Below, piece after piece: positions 63,811 to 64,000 of a stretch of DNA of 64,000 nucleotides. Location: contig CBDHCQ010000004.1 of the NCBI GenBank assembly GCA_965261255.1, positions 1,550,001-1,614,000 on the forward strand, given 5' to 3'. Each line of letters starts with the position of its first letter. Positions within the stretch are counted from its first letter, which is position 1. The translations under genes were made by a program, and so were the position numbers. The notes below the pieces were generated by a model. The model worked only from the letters and a program-made list of their open reading frames with translations. It did no database searches and was not told the origin of the DNA. The DNA is from Bin80 sp965261255. Its GTDB lineage: Bacteria > Bacteroidota > Rhodothermia > Rhodothermales > Bin80.

Positions 63811-64000
63811 AGCAGATTCCAGGCTCGTTCCAAGATGGCCATCTGTGCGTGCAGCCTAAATTCTGCCTGCAGCAAATGAATCGCCTGTGAACTATTAAGT
63901 ACTGCATCATCAACTACAACCCCGCGCCGTGCAGGCAAACAATGCATAAAAATAGCTTTTCCGAGATGGCGTTCACGTATTCGCCAATTCTGGTGCCGAT
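63807..64000 (-). CDS. N-acylornithine/ornithine carbamoyltransferase, C-terminal part (cut by window edge)
   Basis: The last 63 codons of a carbamoyltransferase are visible on the minus strand, running out of the window. The ornithine/carbamoyl-binding motif reads FMHCLPARRGVVVDDAV, followed by AEFRLHAQMAILERAW. The HCLPxRR form followed by V-VDD and an Arg-Leu-His segment resembles N-acetyl- or N-succinylornithine carbamoyltransferase, and the linked argE-like deacylase agrees. The residues that separate the acetyl and succinyl forms are outside the window. Confidence 0.8.
   Translation of the reverse strand, partial: RHQNWRIRERHLGKAIFMHCLPARRGVVVDDAVLNSSQAIHLLQAEFRLHAQMAILERAWNLL

Overview
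The window looks like chromosomal DNA of a Gram-negative bacterium of the Bacteroidota/FCB group, most likely from the Rhodothermota/Balneolota side of it. This is inference from gene content. It carries a type IX secretion (T9SS) locus with PorU and PorV and several proteins ending in T9SS type A sorting domains. It also has many outer-membrane barrels, a lolD, and an ArgF'-type carbamoyltransferase beside argB and argE. Shine-Dalgarno sites are visible before some genes (7900, 14499, 41571), which is less typical of core Bacteroidetes. Only one tRNA gene (Arg, CCG) is present. I found no rRNA, no CRISPR array and no intact transposase.

Layout. 1-2820 (minus): a broken unidentified gene, a secreted Gfo/Idh/MocA oxidoreductase and an LVIVD-repeat protein. 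3047-4775: a Fic protein flanked by 40-nt imperfect direct repeats that copy the 3' end of the next gene. 4735-7683 (minus): gap, pgk and a TIGR04283-like glycosyltransferase. 7900-11952 (plus): membrane-anchored TPR protein, NtrC-type regulator, outer-membrane protein and lolD, tightly spaced. 12167-17021: an accessory-looking stretch with a thioredoxin-fold lipoprotein, a decayed IS110-like transposase and a T9SS-exported leucine-rich-repeat protein built from fifteen 72-nt repeats. 17022-20875: nadA, an outer-membrane protein, a stand-alone LON-domain protein and a metallo-beta-lactamase-fold hydrolase.

21019-34071 is the most distinctive block: porU, porV, an M6-peptidase-like protein that seems to have lost its catalytic HExxH motif, a large protein joining a gluzincin-type protease domain to a TolB-like propeller and a C-terminal barrel, a TlpA-like thioredoxin and a DUF5683-like protein. 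All are on one strand and nearly contiguous. 34160-51569 is mostly housekeeping: dicarboxylate/amino-acid symporter, tRNA-Arg, CPBP protease, cdsA, mutL, tilS, hpt, a class C beta-lactamase-like lipoprotein, a secreted TIM-barrel isomerase, an HD phosphohydrolase, a polysaccharide-deacetylase-like protein, mutS, purD and a secreted propeller protein. MutL has substitutions in both halves of its endonuclease signature.

52206-61838 is a branched-chain amino-acid operon, ilvB-ilvH-ilvC-leuB-leuA-leuC-leuD-cimA. It includes citramalate synthase, so isoleucine can be made from pyruvate and acetyl-CoA without threonine; ilvD and a transaminase are not in the window. 61952-64000 (minus) is the end of an arginine operon, argF' (cut by the window edge)-argB-argE, pointing to carbamoylation of an N-acylated ornithine followed by deacylation.
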